64,000 bases of DNA from contig NZ_JACHMS010000001.1 of NCBI RefSeq assembly GCF_014205055.1, positions 5,580,001 to 5,644,000 on the forward strand, in the 5' to 3' direction. Below, in pieces: positions 17,862-26,770 of this stretch. Within the stretch, counting starts at the first letter, position 1; every line of letters begins with the position of its first letter. The notes under the pieces were generated by a model. That model was not told the DNA's origin and did not search any database. It saw only the letters and a program-made list of their open reading frames with translations. A program made the translations under genes and the position numbers. This DNA comes from Streptomyces luteogriseus (GTDB lineage Bacteria; Actinomycetota; Actinomycetes; Streptomycetales; Streptomycetaceae).

Positions 17862-19741
17862 CCTCGACGACGAGGCTGACGGTCGCACAGGCACTCGTGC
17901 GGTTCCTGTCCGTCCAGTACACCGAACGCGACGGCGTCCGGCAGCGGCTCATCGGCGCCACCTGGGGCATCTTCGGCCACGGCAACGTCGCCGGCATCGG
18001 CCAGGCGCTCCTCGAGCACGCCGAGCGGATGCCCTACCACCAAGGCCGCAACGAACAGGCCATGGTGCACGCGGCGGTCGGCTACGCCCGCCAGTCGAAC
18101 CGCCTGTCCACCCACGCGGTCACGACCTCCATCGGCCCGGGCGCCACCAACCTCGTCACCGGCGCCGCCCTCGCGACCATCAACCACCTGCCGGTGCTGC
18201 TCCTGCCCGGCGACATCTTCGCGACCCGGCCCGCCGACCCGGTCCTCCAGCAGCTCGAAGTGCCGTACGCGGGCGACGTGTCGGTCAACGACTGCCTGCG
18301 CCCGGTGTCGAGGTACTTCGACCGGATCACCCGGCCCGAGGCCCTGATCCCCTCGGCGCTGAACGCGATGCGCGTCCTCACCGACCCCGTCGAGACCGGC
18401 GCCGTCACCCTCGCCCTGCCCCAGGACGTGCAGGCCGAGGCGTACGACTGGCCCGAGGAGTTCTTCACCGAGCGGGTCTGGACCGTACGGCGTCCCGGCG
18501 CCGACCCGGCGGAACTGGCCGAGGCGGTACGGATCATCCGCTCGGCGAAGAGGCCCCTGGTCATCGCGGGCGGCGGCGTCCACCACAGTCGCGCCGAGGA
18601 GGCCCTCGCCGAGTTCGCCGGGACCACCGGCATACCGGTCGCCTCAACCCAGGCCGGCAAGGGTTCCCTGCGCCACGACCACCCCCAGGACGTCGGCGGC
18701 GTCGGTCACACCGGCACCGCCACCGCGGACGAACTCGCCCGCACCGCCGACCTGGTGATCGGCGTCGGTACCCGCTACACCGACTTCACCACCGCCTCCG
18801 GCACGCTGTTCAGCAACCCCGACGTCCGGTTCCTCAACCTCAACATCGCGCCCTACGACGGCCACAAGCTCGCCGGGCAGCCCCTGGTCGCCGACGCCCG
18901 CAGCGGCCTCCAGGAGCTCACCGGCGCCCTCCGGCTGCACGCGTACCGGGTCGCCGGCACCTACGCCACCGAGTACACCGAGGACAAGGAGCGCTGGGAG
19001 CAGCGCGTCGACGCCTGCTACGAGGTGGACGAACCGGACACCCGCCCGACTCAGCCGCAGGTCCTCGGCGCCCTGGACGAGATCGCCGACGCGTCGGACA
19101 TCCTGATCAACGCCGCCGGCTCCCTCCCCGGCGACCTGCACAAACTGTGGCGGACCCGGTCGCCCGACCAGTACCACCTGGAATACGGATACTCCTGCAT
19201 GGGCTACGAGATCCCGGCGGCCATCGGCGTGAAGCTGGCCGCTCCCGACCGGCCGGTGTGGGCGCTGGTCGGCGACGGCACGTACCTGATGATGCCGACG
19301 GAGATCGTCACGGCCGTGCAGGAGGGCGTCGCGATCAAGGTCTTGATCATCCAGAACCACGGCTACGCGTCCATCGGCGGCCTGTCGGAGTCGGTGGGCG
19401 GGGAGCGGTTCGGCACCGCCTACCGCTACCCGTCCGAGGACGGCTCGTACACCGGGCGGCCGCTGCCCGTGGACCTCGCCGCCAACGCGGCCAGCCTCGG
19501 CATGCGCGTGCTGCGCGCGAAGACCGTTCGGGACCTGCGGGAGGCCCTCGCCGAGGCCCGGGCGGCCGACACTCCCACATGTGTCTACGTCGAGACCCAA
19601 ACGGCAGACACAGTGTCGGGCGCGCCTCCGGCCCAGGCCTGGTGGGATGTACCCGTGGCCGAGACCGCGACACGGCCGTCCGCGGTCAAGGCACGCGAGC
19701 TGTACGAACGGCACGTCTCCACCCGACGCCGCCATCTGTGA
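17858..19741 (+). CDS. iolD: 3D-(3,5/4)-trihydroxycyclohexane-1,2-dione hydrolase
   Basis: A 627-aa thiamine-diphosphate enzyme that opens the ring of the diketo inositol intermediate to 5-deoxy-glucuronate. Visible are the N-terminal ThDP domain with the conserved Glu region (GNVAGIGQALLEHAERMPYH), the central domain (KRPLVIAGGGVHHSRAEEAL) and the C-terminal ThDP-binding GDGTYLMMPTEIV followed by NHGYASIG. I begin at the ATG with GGGAGGGA upstream (encoding MTSTTRLTVAQ); earlier in-frame starts lie in the iolB remnant. It ends 14 nt before mmsA and is cotranscribed with it. Confidence 0.94.
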   Translation: MTSTTRLTVAQALVRFLSVQYTERDGVRQRLIGATWGIFGHGNVAGIGQALLEHAERMPYHQGRNEQAMVHAAVGYARQSNRLSTHAVTTSIGPGATNLVTGAALATINHLPVLLLPGDIFATRPADPVLQQLEVPYAGDVSVNDCLRPVSRYFDRITRPEALIPSALNAMRVLTDPVETGAVTLALPQDVQAEAYDWPEEFFTERVWTVRRPGADPAELAEAVRIIRSAKRPLVIAGGGVHHSRAEEALAEFAGTTGIPVASTQAGKGSLRHDHPQDVGGVGHTGTATADELARTADLVIGVGTRYTDFTTASGTLFSNPDVRFLNLNIAPYDGHKLAGQPLVADARSGLQELTGALRLHAYRVAGTYATEYTEDKERWEQRVDACYEVDEPDTRPTQPQVLGALDEIADASDILINAAGSLPGDLHKLWRTRSPDQYHLEYGYSCMGYEIPAAIGVKLAAPDRPVWALVGDGTYLMMPTEIVTAVQEGVAIKVLIIQNHGYASIGGLSESVGGERFGTAYRYPSEDGSYTGRPLPVDLAANAASLGMRVLRAKTVRDLREALAEARAADTPTCVYVETQTADTVSGAPPAQAWWDVPVAETATRPSAVKARELYERHVSTRRRHL

Positions 19742-19755
19742 AGGAGTTCCCGGCC

Positions 19756-21258
19756 ATGACGAAGATCGTCAACCACTGGATCGGCGGCAAGACCGTCGAA
19801 GGCGCCTCGGGCACGTACGGGCCGGTGACCGATCCGGCGACCGGCGAGGTGACGACGAAGGTCGCGTTCGCCTCGGTCGACGAGGTGGACGCGGCGGTCG
19901 CCGCCGCCAAGGAGGCCTACCTGACCTGGGGCCAGTCCTCGCTGGCCCAGCGCACCTCGATCCTCTTCGCGTTCCGCGCGCTGCTGGACGCCAACCGGGA
20001 CGCGATCGCCGAGCTGATCACCGCCGAGCACGGCAAGGTGCACAGTGACGCGCTCGGCGAGGTCGCCCGCGGCCTGGAGATCGTCGACCTGGCCTGCGGC
20101 ATCAGCGTGCAGCTGAAGGGCGAGCTGTCCACGCAGGTCGCCAGCCGCGTCGACGTCGCCTCGATCCGCCAGCCGCTCGGTGTCGTCGCGGGCATCACCC
20201 CGTTCAACTTCCCGGCGATGGTGCCGATGTGGATGTTCCCCATCGCCATCGCGTGCGGCAACACCTTCGTGCTGAAGCCGTCCGAGAAGGACCCGTCGGC
20301 CTCGCTGAAGATCGCCGAGCTGCTGTCCGAGGCGGGTCTGCCCGACGGCGTCTTCAACGTCGTCCACGGCGACAAGGTGGCCGTCGACCGCCTGCTGGAG
20401 CACCCGGACGTCAAGGCCGTCTCCTTCGTCGGCTCGACCCCGATCGCCCGCTACATCCACACCACCGCCTCCGCCAACGGCAAGCGCGTGCAGGCCCTGG
20501 GCGGCGCCAAGAACCACATGCTCGTCCTGCCCGACGCCGACCTCGACGCGGCCGCCGACGCCGCCGTGTCGGCCGCCTACGGCTCCGCCGGCGAGCGCTG
20601 CATGGCCATCTCCGCGGTCGTCGCGGTCGGCTCGATCGGCGACGAACTGGTGGAGAAGATCCGCGAGCGCGCCGAGAAGATCAAGATCGGCCCCGGCAAC
20701 GACCCGGCCTCCGAGATGGGCCCGCTCATCACCAAGGTCCACCGCGACAAGGTCGCCTCCTACGTCGAGGGCGCGGCGGCCGAGGGCTGCGAGGTCGTCC
20801 TGGACGGCACCGGCCACACCGTCGACGGCTTCGAGAACGGCCACTGGATCGGCATCTCGCTGCTCGACAGGGTGCCCACGTCCGCCAAGGCCTACCAGGA
20901 CGAGATCTTCGGCCCGGTGCTGACCGTGCTGCGCACCGAGACCTACGAGGAGGCCCTGGACCTCATCAACGCCTCGCCGTTCGGCAACGGCACCGCGATC
21001 TTCACCCGGGACGGCGGCGCGGCCCGGCGCTTCCAGCTGGAGGTCGAGGCCGGCATGGTCGGCGTCAACGTCCCGATCCCGGTCCCCGTCGGCTACCACT
21101 CCTTCGGCGGCTGGAAGGACTCGCTCTTCGGCGACCACCACATCTACGGCAACGACGGCACGCACTTCTACACCCGCGGCAAGGTCGTCACCACCCGCTG
21201 GCCCGACCCGGCCGACGCCCCCGCGGGCGTGGACCTGGGCTTCCCGCGCAACCACTGA
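19756..21258 (+). CDS. mmsA: Methylmalonate-semialdehyde dehydrogenase (acylating)
   Basis: A 500-aa CoA-dependent aldehyde dehydrogenase oxidising malonate semialdehyde (inositol route) and methylmalonate semialdehyde (valine route) to acetyl-CoA or propionyl-CoA. The opening MTKIVNHWIGGKTVEG is family-typical. ITPFNFPAMVPMWMFPIAIA and FVGSTPIARYIH form the NAD site, and the catalytic Cys282 lies in GERCMAIS. There is no Glu in the usual general-base position motif, as expected for the CoA-acylating group. AAGGAG precedes the start. It is the last gene of the inositol operon, ahead of a 16-bp hairpin terminator. Confidence 0.95.
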   Translation: MTKIVNHWIGGKTVEGASGTYGPVTDPATGEVTTKVAFASVDEVDAAVAAAKEAYLTWGQSSLAQRTSILFAFRALLDANRDAIAELITAEHGKVHSDALGEVARGLEIVDLACGISVQLKGELSTQVASRVDVASIRQPLGVVAGITPFNFPAMVPMWMFPIAIACGNTFVLKPSEKDPSASLKIAELLSEAGLPDGVFNVVHGDKVAVDRLLEHPDVKAVSFVGSTPIARYIHTTASANGKRVQALGGAKNHMLVLPDADLDAAADAAVSAAYGSAGERCMAISAVVAVGSIGDELVEKIRERAEKIKIGPGNDPASEMGPLITKVHRDKVASYVEGAAAEGCEVVLDGTGHTVDGFENGHWIGISLLDRVPTSAKAYQDEIFGPVLTVLRTETYEEALDLINASPFGNGTAIFTRDGGAARRFQLEVEAGMVGVNVPIPVPVGYHSFGGWKDSLFGDHHIYGNDGTHFYTRGKVVTTRWPDPADAPAGVDLGFPRNH

Positions 21259-21280
21259 GGCGCCGGCCGAGAGTTTTTTC

Positions 21281-21315
21281 CGGGGGCTCCCTGCGGTTAC
21301 CGCAGGGAGCCCCCG
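21281..21315 (+). terminator. Terminator of the inositol operon
   Basis: Perfect 15-bp arms CGGGGGCTCCCTGCG with their complement plus one more G-C pair around a TTA loop, 22 nt after mmsA. It has no U-tract behind it; a T6 run precedes it. Confidence 0.85.
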
Positions 21316-21461
21316 CCCTGTTCCCGTCGCCCTCCGCTTCCCAAAACAGCAGCGAAGGTGTGATTCTGCTGCGGATTTCGTAGGCAAACAGCCATTGACG
21401 TGCGACTTTCGTCGGGGTGTGATGCTGCGCAGTTCACCGCCGAACCGATGGGAACCGCCGC

Positions 21462-22853
21462 ATGACCGACACGCTCCGCCCCGTCGAGACCACCGTCGCC
21501 GAGGCGCCGGACAGTCACCCCGGGAAGCTCAAGCGCTCCATCGGAGTCGTCGGCGGCACCCTCCTCACCCTCTCCTGCGTGACCCCCGCCTCCACTCTGT
21601 TCGTGGTGGTCCCCGACCTGTTCGGCTCCCTCGGCACCGCCACCGCCCTCACCATCGCCGTCGGCTCGCTGCTCTGCGTCGCGGTGGCGTTCTGCTACTC
21701 GGAGCTGGGCACCCTCATCCCCAGCGCCGGCGGCGAGTACGCCATGGTCTCGACGATGGCCGGACGCCTCGCGGGCTGGCTGGTGTTCGTCCTCTCGCTG
21801 CTGGTCGTGATGATCGTCCCGCCGGTCATCGCGATGGGCACGGCCGACTACCTCGCCCCCCTCGTCCACCTCGGCCCGTCCTGGACCGGTGCCTCGGTCA
21901 TGCTCCTCGCGACCCTGGCCGGCCTGCTCGACCTGCGCGCCAACGCCTGGATCACCGGCGTCTTCCTGGTGCTGGAGGTCATCGCGGCGGCCGTGGTGGC
22001 GGTCCTGGGCTTCAGCCACACGGAACGCGGCCCGGGCAGCCTGGTCTCGATGGAGGTGGCGGGCCCGAGCGGCGCCCCGGACACCGTCACGGCCCTCCTG
22101 GTGGTCTCCGGCCTCGCCATCGCCCTCTTCGTCACCCAGGGCTTCTCCACCGCGGTCTACCTCTCCGAGGAACTCGAGAACCCGCGCCGCTCGGTCGCCC
22201 GTACGGTCCTCGCCACCCTCGCCATCTCCACCGTGATCATCCTGGTCCCGGTCGCCGCCATCACCCTGGGCGCCCCCGACCTCGCCGCCCTGACCGGCGG
22301 CAACATCTCCGCCATGGTCACCGCCTGGTCCAACTCGGCCGTCGGCACGTTCGTCAGCCTCTGTGTGGCCCTCGCGATCATCAACGCCGGGATCGTCATG
22401 GTCATCCAGAACTCCCGCGTCCTGTTCGCCTCGGCCCGCGACAAGGCCTGGCCGGAGCCGGTCAGCGCCCTCTTCTCCCGCCTCGGCCGCTTCGGCTCCC
22501 CCTGGGTCTCCACGCTCGCCGTGGGCGTTCCCGGCGCGGCCCTGTGCTTCGTGAACCTGGAGACCCTCTACGGCGTCACGGGCGTCTCGGTGACGGGCAT
22601 GTACCTGCTCGTCGCGACCGCCGCGCTGCTCTCCCGCCGGGGACACCACAAGCACACCCAGGCCTGGCGCATGCCCCTGTGGCCGGCGGCGCCTCTCCTC
22701 CTGATCGTGGTCCTGCTCTACATCCTGAGCCGGCAGGACCCGACGTACCTCCTCTGGACCGGCGGCATCACGGCGGCGGCGACCCTGTACTGGGCCCTGT
22801 ACCTCCGCCCGCGCAGGGAGACGCGCTGGCTGGTGTCGGTACCGGAGGCGTGA
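21462..22853 (+). CDS. APC-superfamily amino acid permease
   Basis: A 463-aa protein with about twelve transmembrane helices. Helix 1 has the family's GGTLLTLSCVTPASTLFV pattern and the loop PSAGGEYAMVS is the APC signature. It would import amino acids or amines by proton symport. No specificity can be read from the sequence. About 100 nt upstream there is a direct repeat GGTGTGATnCTGC (at about 21357 and 21416, 59 nt apart) that may bind a regulator of the AsnC/Lrp type. It stands alone after the inositol operon terminator. Confidence 0.9.
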   Translation: MTDTLRPVETTVAEAPDSHPGKLKRSIGVVGGTLLTLSCVTPASTLFVVVPDLFGSLGTATALTIAVGSLLCVAVAFCYSELGTLIPSAGGEYAMVSTMAGRLAGWLVFVLSLLVVMIVPPVIAMGTADYLAPLVHLGPSWTGASVMLLATLAGLLDLRANAWITGVFLVLEVIAAAVVAVLGFSHTERGPGSLVSMEVAGPSGAPDTVTALLVVSGLAIALFVTQGFSTAVYLSEELENPRRSVARTVLATLAISTVIILVPVAAITLGAPDLAALTGGNISAMVTAWSNSAVGTFVSLCVALAIINAGIVMVIQNSRVLFASARDKAWPEPVSALFSRLGRFGSPWVSTLAVGVPGAALCFVNLETLYGVTGVSVTGMYLLVATAALLSRRGHHKHTQAWRMPLWPAAPLLLIVVLLYILSRQDPTYLLWTGGITAAATLYWALYLRPRRETRWLVSVPEA

Positions 22854-22871
22854 GGGCGGTTCCTTCGAAGC

Positions 22872-22945
22872 GCCGGGAACTGCATGCCCCAAGGGGCGCG
22901 GGGCTGTATCGATGTGCGGCTCCGCCGCGTGGGCGCGAACAACCC
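22872..22945. repeat. Dispersed Streptomyces intergenic repeat
   Basis: The block around CCCCAAGGGGCGCGGGGCTG, TATCGATGTGCGGCTCCGCC and GCGTGGGCGCGA is a sequence I recognise as very common between genes in Streptomyces chromosomes. It contains the CCCC-AA-GGGG and GCGGC-TCC-GCCGC dyads. Nothing else is seen in this 248-nt gap apart from the promoter region of the next gene. Confidence 0.65.
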
Positions 22946-23101
22946 CGATGCACCGGCACCCGGCATCGCACGGCCCCCGCCGAGCCAGTCCCCGTACACC
23001 ACCCGCAGTACGCCGAAAACTCCGTGTACACCCCTGGAAGGCCCCGCACCTCGGTCTCCGGTCGACAACTCATCGACAGTTTCACCCCGTACCGTTGACG
23101 C

Positions 23102-25759
23102 ATGGATCTTCGACTGCCCGGACTGAACGGGCTGCTTCGGAGGCCCCGGAGGCTCCTCGCCGCCGGGGCCGCCGTCGTCGTCCTCGCGGGCGCGGGCACA
23201 TGGACCGCCGTCGCGAACGACGAGACGCCCCCGGTCCACCGCGAGGACCGGGCCCTGCCCACCGGCGACGGCATCCGCATCGACACCTCCTTCTTCACCT
23301 CCGGAGGAGACCGCCGTCGCCCCGCCGTCCTGCTCGGACACGGCTTCGGCGGCAGCAAGAAGGACGTACGGCAGCAGGCCGAGGACCTCGCCCGGGACGG
23401 CTACGCCGTGCTGACCTGGTCGGCCCGCGGCTTCGGCACGTCGAACGGAAAGATCGGGCTGAACGACCCGAAGGGCGAGGTCGCCGACGTCTCCAAGCTC
23501 ATCGACTGGCTGGCGAAGCAGCCCCAGGTCGAGCTCGACACGAAGGGCGACCCCCGCGTCGGCATGGCCGGCGGCTCCTACGGCGGCGCGATAGCGCTGC
23601 TCACCGCGGGCCACGACCCCCGCGTCGACGCCATCGCCCCGGCGATCACCTACTGGAACCTCGCCGACGCCCTCTTCCCGAACGGCGTGTTCAAGAAGCT
23701 CTGGGCCGGCATCTTCGTCAACTCCGGCGGCGGCTGCGAGAAGTTCGAGCCGGCCCTGTGCCGGATGTACGAGCGGGTCGCCGAGTCGGGCGCGCCCGAC
23801 GCCGAGGCGCGCAAGCTGCTCGAAGAGCGCTCCCCGTCCGCCGTCGGCAAGAACATCAAGGTGCCGACCCTGCTGATGCAGGGCCAGTCCGACTCCCTCT
23901 TCCCGCTCGGCCAGGCCGACCGGGCCGCGAAGGCGATCCGCGCCAACGGTGCCCCCGTCGACGTCGACTGGATCGCCGGCGGGCACGACGGCGGCGACAT
24001 GGAGACCGGCCGGGTCGAAGGCCGCGTGGCGTCCTGGTTCGACCGCTACCTGAAGGACGACAAGGGCATCGACACCGGCCCCGCCTTCCGCGTCACCCGC
24101 ACCCTCGGCACGGGCTCCGGCGACGGCGAACCCCGCCTGACCGGCGTGACCTCCAACCGCTACCCCGGCCTGGAGGCCGAGCAGCGCTCCATCGCCCTGG
24201 CCGGCCGCGAGCAGAGCTTCGACAACCCGCCCGGCGCCAGCCCGCCCGGCATCTCCGCCCTGCCCGGCCTCGGCGGCGCCGGAGGCCTCAGCCAGCTCTC
24301 CACGCTCGGCATCGGCGTCTCCCTCGACTTCCCCGGCCAGTTCGCCGCGTTCGAGTCGGCGCCGCAGCGCGAGGACCTCCAGATCACCGGCTCGCCCACC
24401 GCCACCGTCCATGTGAAGTCCACCGGCGACGACGCCGTGCTCTTCGCCAAGCTCTACGACGTCGGCCCGGGCGGCGCCACCCGGCAGGTGTTGCCCTCCC
24501 AGCTCGTCACGCCCCTCAGGGTCGAGGGCGCCAAGGCAGGCAAGGACGTCACCATCACCCTCCCGGCGATCGACCACGAGATCGACGACGGGCACCGGCT
24601 GCGCCTGGTCCTCGCCTCGACGGACCTCGGCTACGCCTCCCCGGTCTCCCCGGCGACGTACACCGTCTCCCTCAAGGGCGATCTGAAGGTCCCGTCGGCC
24701 CTCGGCGGACGTGACACCGAGGGCGGGCTGCCCGCCTGGGTGTGGTGGATGCCGATCGCCGGTGCCGTGATCGCCTCGGCGCTGATCATCACGGGCCGCC
24801 GCCGCACAGCGGCCCCCGCACCGCCCGACCCCGGGCTCGCCGAAGTCCCCCTCCAGATCACGGACCTGACCAAGCGCTACGCGAAGTCCGCCGACCGGTA
24901 CGCCGTCAAGGACCTCTCCTTCCGCGTGGAGAAGGGCCAGGTCCTCGGCCTGCTCGGCCCCAACGGCGCCGGCAAGACGACCACCCTGCGCATGCTGATG
25001 GGCCTGATCAAGCCCGACGGCGGCGAGATCCGTGTCTTCGGCCACGCCATCAGCGCGGGCGCCCCGGTCCTCTCCCGGGTCGGCGCGTTCGTCGAGGGCG
25101 CGGGCTTCCTGCCCCACCTGTCCGGCCGCGAGAACCTGGAGCTGTACTGGCGCGCCACGGGCCGCCCGCCCGAGGACGCCCACCTGGAGGAGGCCCTGGA
25201 GATCGCGGGCCTGGGCGACGCCCTCGCCCGCGCGGTGCGCACCTACTCCCAGGGCATGCGCCAGCGCCTCGCCATCGCCCAGGCCATGCTCGGCCTGCCG
25301 GACCTGCTCATCCTCGACGAACCGACCAACGGCCTCGACCCACCCCAGATCCGCGAGATGCGCGAGGTGATGATCCGCTACGCCGCCGCGGGCCGCACGG
25401 TCATCGTCTCCAGCCACCTCCTCGCGGAGGTCGAGCAGACCTGCACCCATCTGGTCGTGATGGACCACGGACAGCTCGTCCAGGCGGGCCCGGTCGCGGA
25501 CATCGTCGGCTCGGGCGACACCCTCCTCGTCGGCACGGCCACGCCGGTGGACGAGCCCGTCGTGGAGAAGGTCGCCGCGCTGCCGGGCGTCGCCTCGGCC
25601 GTGCGCGCCGAAGAGGGCCTGCTCGTCCAGCTCGACGCCGACGGCACCCCGCAGCGCCTGGTCGCCGACCTCGTACGGCTGGACGTGCCGGTGCGGTCGG
25701 TCGGCCCCCACCGCCGCCTGGAGGACGCCTTCCTCACCCTGATCGGAGCCGAAGCATGA
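23102..25759 (+). CDS. Fusion of an exported alpha/beta hydrolase with an ABC transporter ATPase
   Basis: An 885-aa protein in two clearly different halves. Residues about 17-40 are a signal-anchor. Residues 45-540 are a CocE/X-Pro dipeptidyl-peptidase-like hydrolase: a GHGFGGSK oxyanion region, nucleophile motif GGSYGG near residue 157, and a C-terminal beta-sandwich ending in LRLVLASTDLGYASP. A second membrane helix (WVWWMPIAGAVIASALIITG, near 540-562) leads into a complete ABC ATPase: Walker A LLGPNGAGKTTT, signature YSQGMRQRLAIAQAM, Walker B LLILDEPTNGLD, switch His in SSHLLAEVE. The hydrolase should be outside and the ATPase inside. The stop overlaps the permease start as ATGA, so this is the energising subunit of that exporter. 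Confidence 0.88.
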   Translation: MDLRLPGLNGLLRRPRRLLAAGAAVVVLAGAGTWTAVANDETPPVHREDRALPTGDGIRIDTSFFTSGGDRRRPAVLLGHGFGGSKKDVRQQAEDLARDGYAVLTWSARGFGTSNGKIGLNDPKGEVADVSKLIDWLAKQPQVELDTKGDPRVGMAGGSYGGAIALLTAGHDPRVDAIAPAITYWNLADALFPNGVFKKLWAGIFVNSGGGCEKFEPALCRMYERVAESGAPDAEARKLLEERSPSAVGKNIKVPTLLMQGQSDSLFPLGQADRAAKAIRANGAPVDVDWIAGGHDGGDMETGRVEGRVASWFDRYLKDDKGIDTGPAFRVTRTLGTGSGDGEPRLTGVTSNRYPGLEAEQRSIALAGREQSFDNPPGASPPGISALPGLGGAGGLSQLSTLGIGVSLDFPGQFAAFESAPQREDLQITGSPTATVHVKSTGDDAVLFAKLYDVGPGGATRQVLPSQLVTPLRVEGAKAGKDVTITLPAIDHEIDDGHRLRLVLASTDLGYASPVSPATYTVSLKGDLKVPSALGGRDTEGGLPAWVWWMPIAGAVIASALIITGRRRTAAPAPPDPGLAEVPLQITDLTKRYAKSADRYAVKDLSFRVEKGQVLGLLGPNGAGKTTTLRMLMGLIKPDGGEIRVFGHAISAGAPVLSRVGAFVEGAGFLPHLSGRENLELYWRATGRPPEDAHLEEALEIAGLGDALARAVRTYSQGMRQRLAIAQAMLGLPDLLILDEPTNGLDPPQIREMREVMIRYAAAGRTVIVSSHLLAEVEQTCTHLVVMDHGQLVQAGPVADIVGSGDTLLVGTATPVDEPVVEKVAALPGVASAVRAEEGLLVQLDADGTPQRLVADLVRLDVPVRSVGPHRRLEDAFLTLIGAEA

Positions 25760-26622
25760 GCACGCTCGCCGAGCCGCCCGTCGAGGTCGCCGACGGCTAC
25801 CGCGCGGGCCGCACCCTGCCCTTCCGCGTCGAGCTGGTCCGGCAGCTGAAGCGCCGCCGCACGCAGGTCATGGCCGGTGTCCTGGTCGCCCTGCCGCTCA
25901 TCCTGCTCATCGCCTTCCAGGTCGGCGGCGACCCGGGCGGCACCAACAACCGCCTGAACCTCATGGACACGGCGACCGCGTCCGGGGCCAACTTCGCCGC
26001 GGTCAACCTCTTCTCCGCGGCCGGCTTCCTGCTCGTCATCCCCGTCGCCCTGTTCTGCGGCGACACGGTCGCCTCGGAGGCCAGCTGGTCCTCCCTGCGC
26101 TATCTGCTCGCGGCCCCCGTGCCCCGGGCCCGGCTGCTGTGGTCCAAGCTCGCCGTCGGACTCACCCTGAGCCTGGCCGCGATGATCCTGCTCCCGGTCG
26201 TCGCCCTCGCCGTGGGGACGGCCGCCTACGGCTGGGGACCGCTCGAACTCCCCACCGGCGGCAGCCTGTCCACCGGCACGGCGGCTCAGCGCATCCTGAT
26301 CGTCGTCGCGTACATCATGGTGTCCCAACTGGTCACCGCCGCCCTCGCGTTCTGGCTGTCGACCCGGACGGACGCCCCGCTCGGCGCGGTCGGCGGCGCG
26401 GTGTTCCTCACCATCATCGGCAGCGTCCTCGACGAGGTGACGGCCCTCGGCGACTGGCGCCACTTCCTGCCCGCGCACTGGCAGTACGCCTGGCTCGACG
26501 CCGTCCGGCCCCAGTTGGAGTGGTCGGACATGATCCAGGGCACGTCGATCTCCGTAACGTACGCGCTGGTGCTGTTCGCCCTGGCCTTCCGCGGTTTCGC
26601 CCGCAAGGACGTCGTCTCCTAG
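25756..26622 (+). CDS. ABC transporter permease (ABC-2 type)
   Basis: A 288-aa membrane protein with about six helices. It has an early strongly hydrophobic helix (VMAGVLVALPLILLIAFQVG) and the SEASWSSLRYLLAAPVPRARLLWSK loop that follows helix 2 in ABC-2 permeases of the NatB/drug-export kind. It starts at ATG overlapping the stop of the hydrolase-ATPase fusion and should assemble with that ATPase. The exported substrate is unknown. A hairpin follows 22 nt after the stop. Confidence 0.9.
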   Translation: MSTLAEPPVEVADGYRAGRTLPFRVELVRQLKRRRTQVMAGVLVALPLILLIAFQVGGDPGGTNNRLNLMDTATASGANFAAVNLFSAAGFLLVIPVALFCGDTVASEASWSSLRYLLAAPVPRARLLWSKLAVGLTLSLAAMILLPVVALAVGTAAYGWGPLELPTGGSLSTGTAAQRILIVVAYIMVSQLVTAALAFWLSTRTDAPLGAVGGAVFLTIIGSVLDEVTALGDWRHFLPAHWQYAWLDAVRPQLEWSDMIQGTSISVTYALVLFALAFRGFARKDVVS

Positions 26623-26644
26623 GTCAACGGAGGATCACCCACCG

Positions 26645-26679
26645 GTCTCGAAAGGCCGCCCCTGTGGCCGCTTCGAGAC
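26645..26679 (+). terminator. Terminator of the hydrolase-ABC operon
   Basis: GTCTCGAA / TTCGAGAC arms with an inner GGCC/GGCC pairing, 22 nt after the permease stop. Confidence 0.7.
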
Positions 26680-26770
26680 GCTTCCGCAACCCCCCGTACC
26701 GCACGTTCCGGCCCCCTGCGCCGTCACAGTCGCAAGAAGCCGACGTCAACGGATGCAGGGGGTACGGACG

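Noticed and set aside
17400-17894. Minus-strand frame over the end of the aldolase-like gene and the iolB remnant
   Set aside because: It is antisense to recognisable coding sequence, with Arg/Pro-rich random composition and no ribosome binding site.
22718-25711. A 997-codon minus-strand frame opposite the hydrolase-ABC fusion
   Set aside because: Low-complexity Gly/Asp/Val/Arg composition and no motif; the plus strand has complete hydrolase and ATPase motifs.
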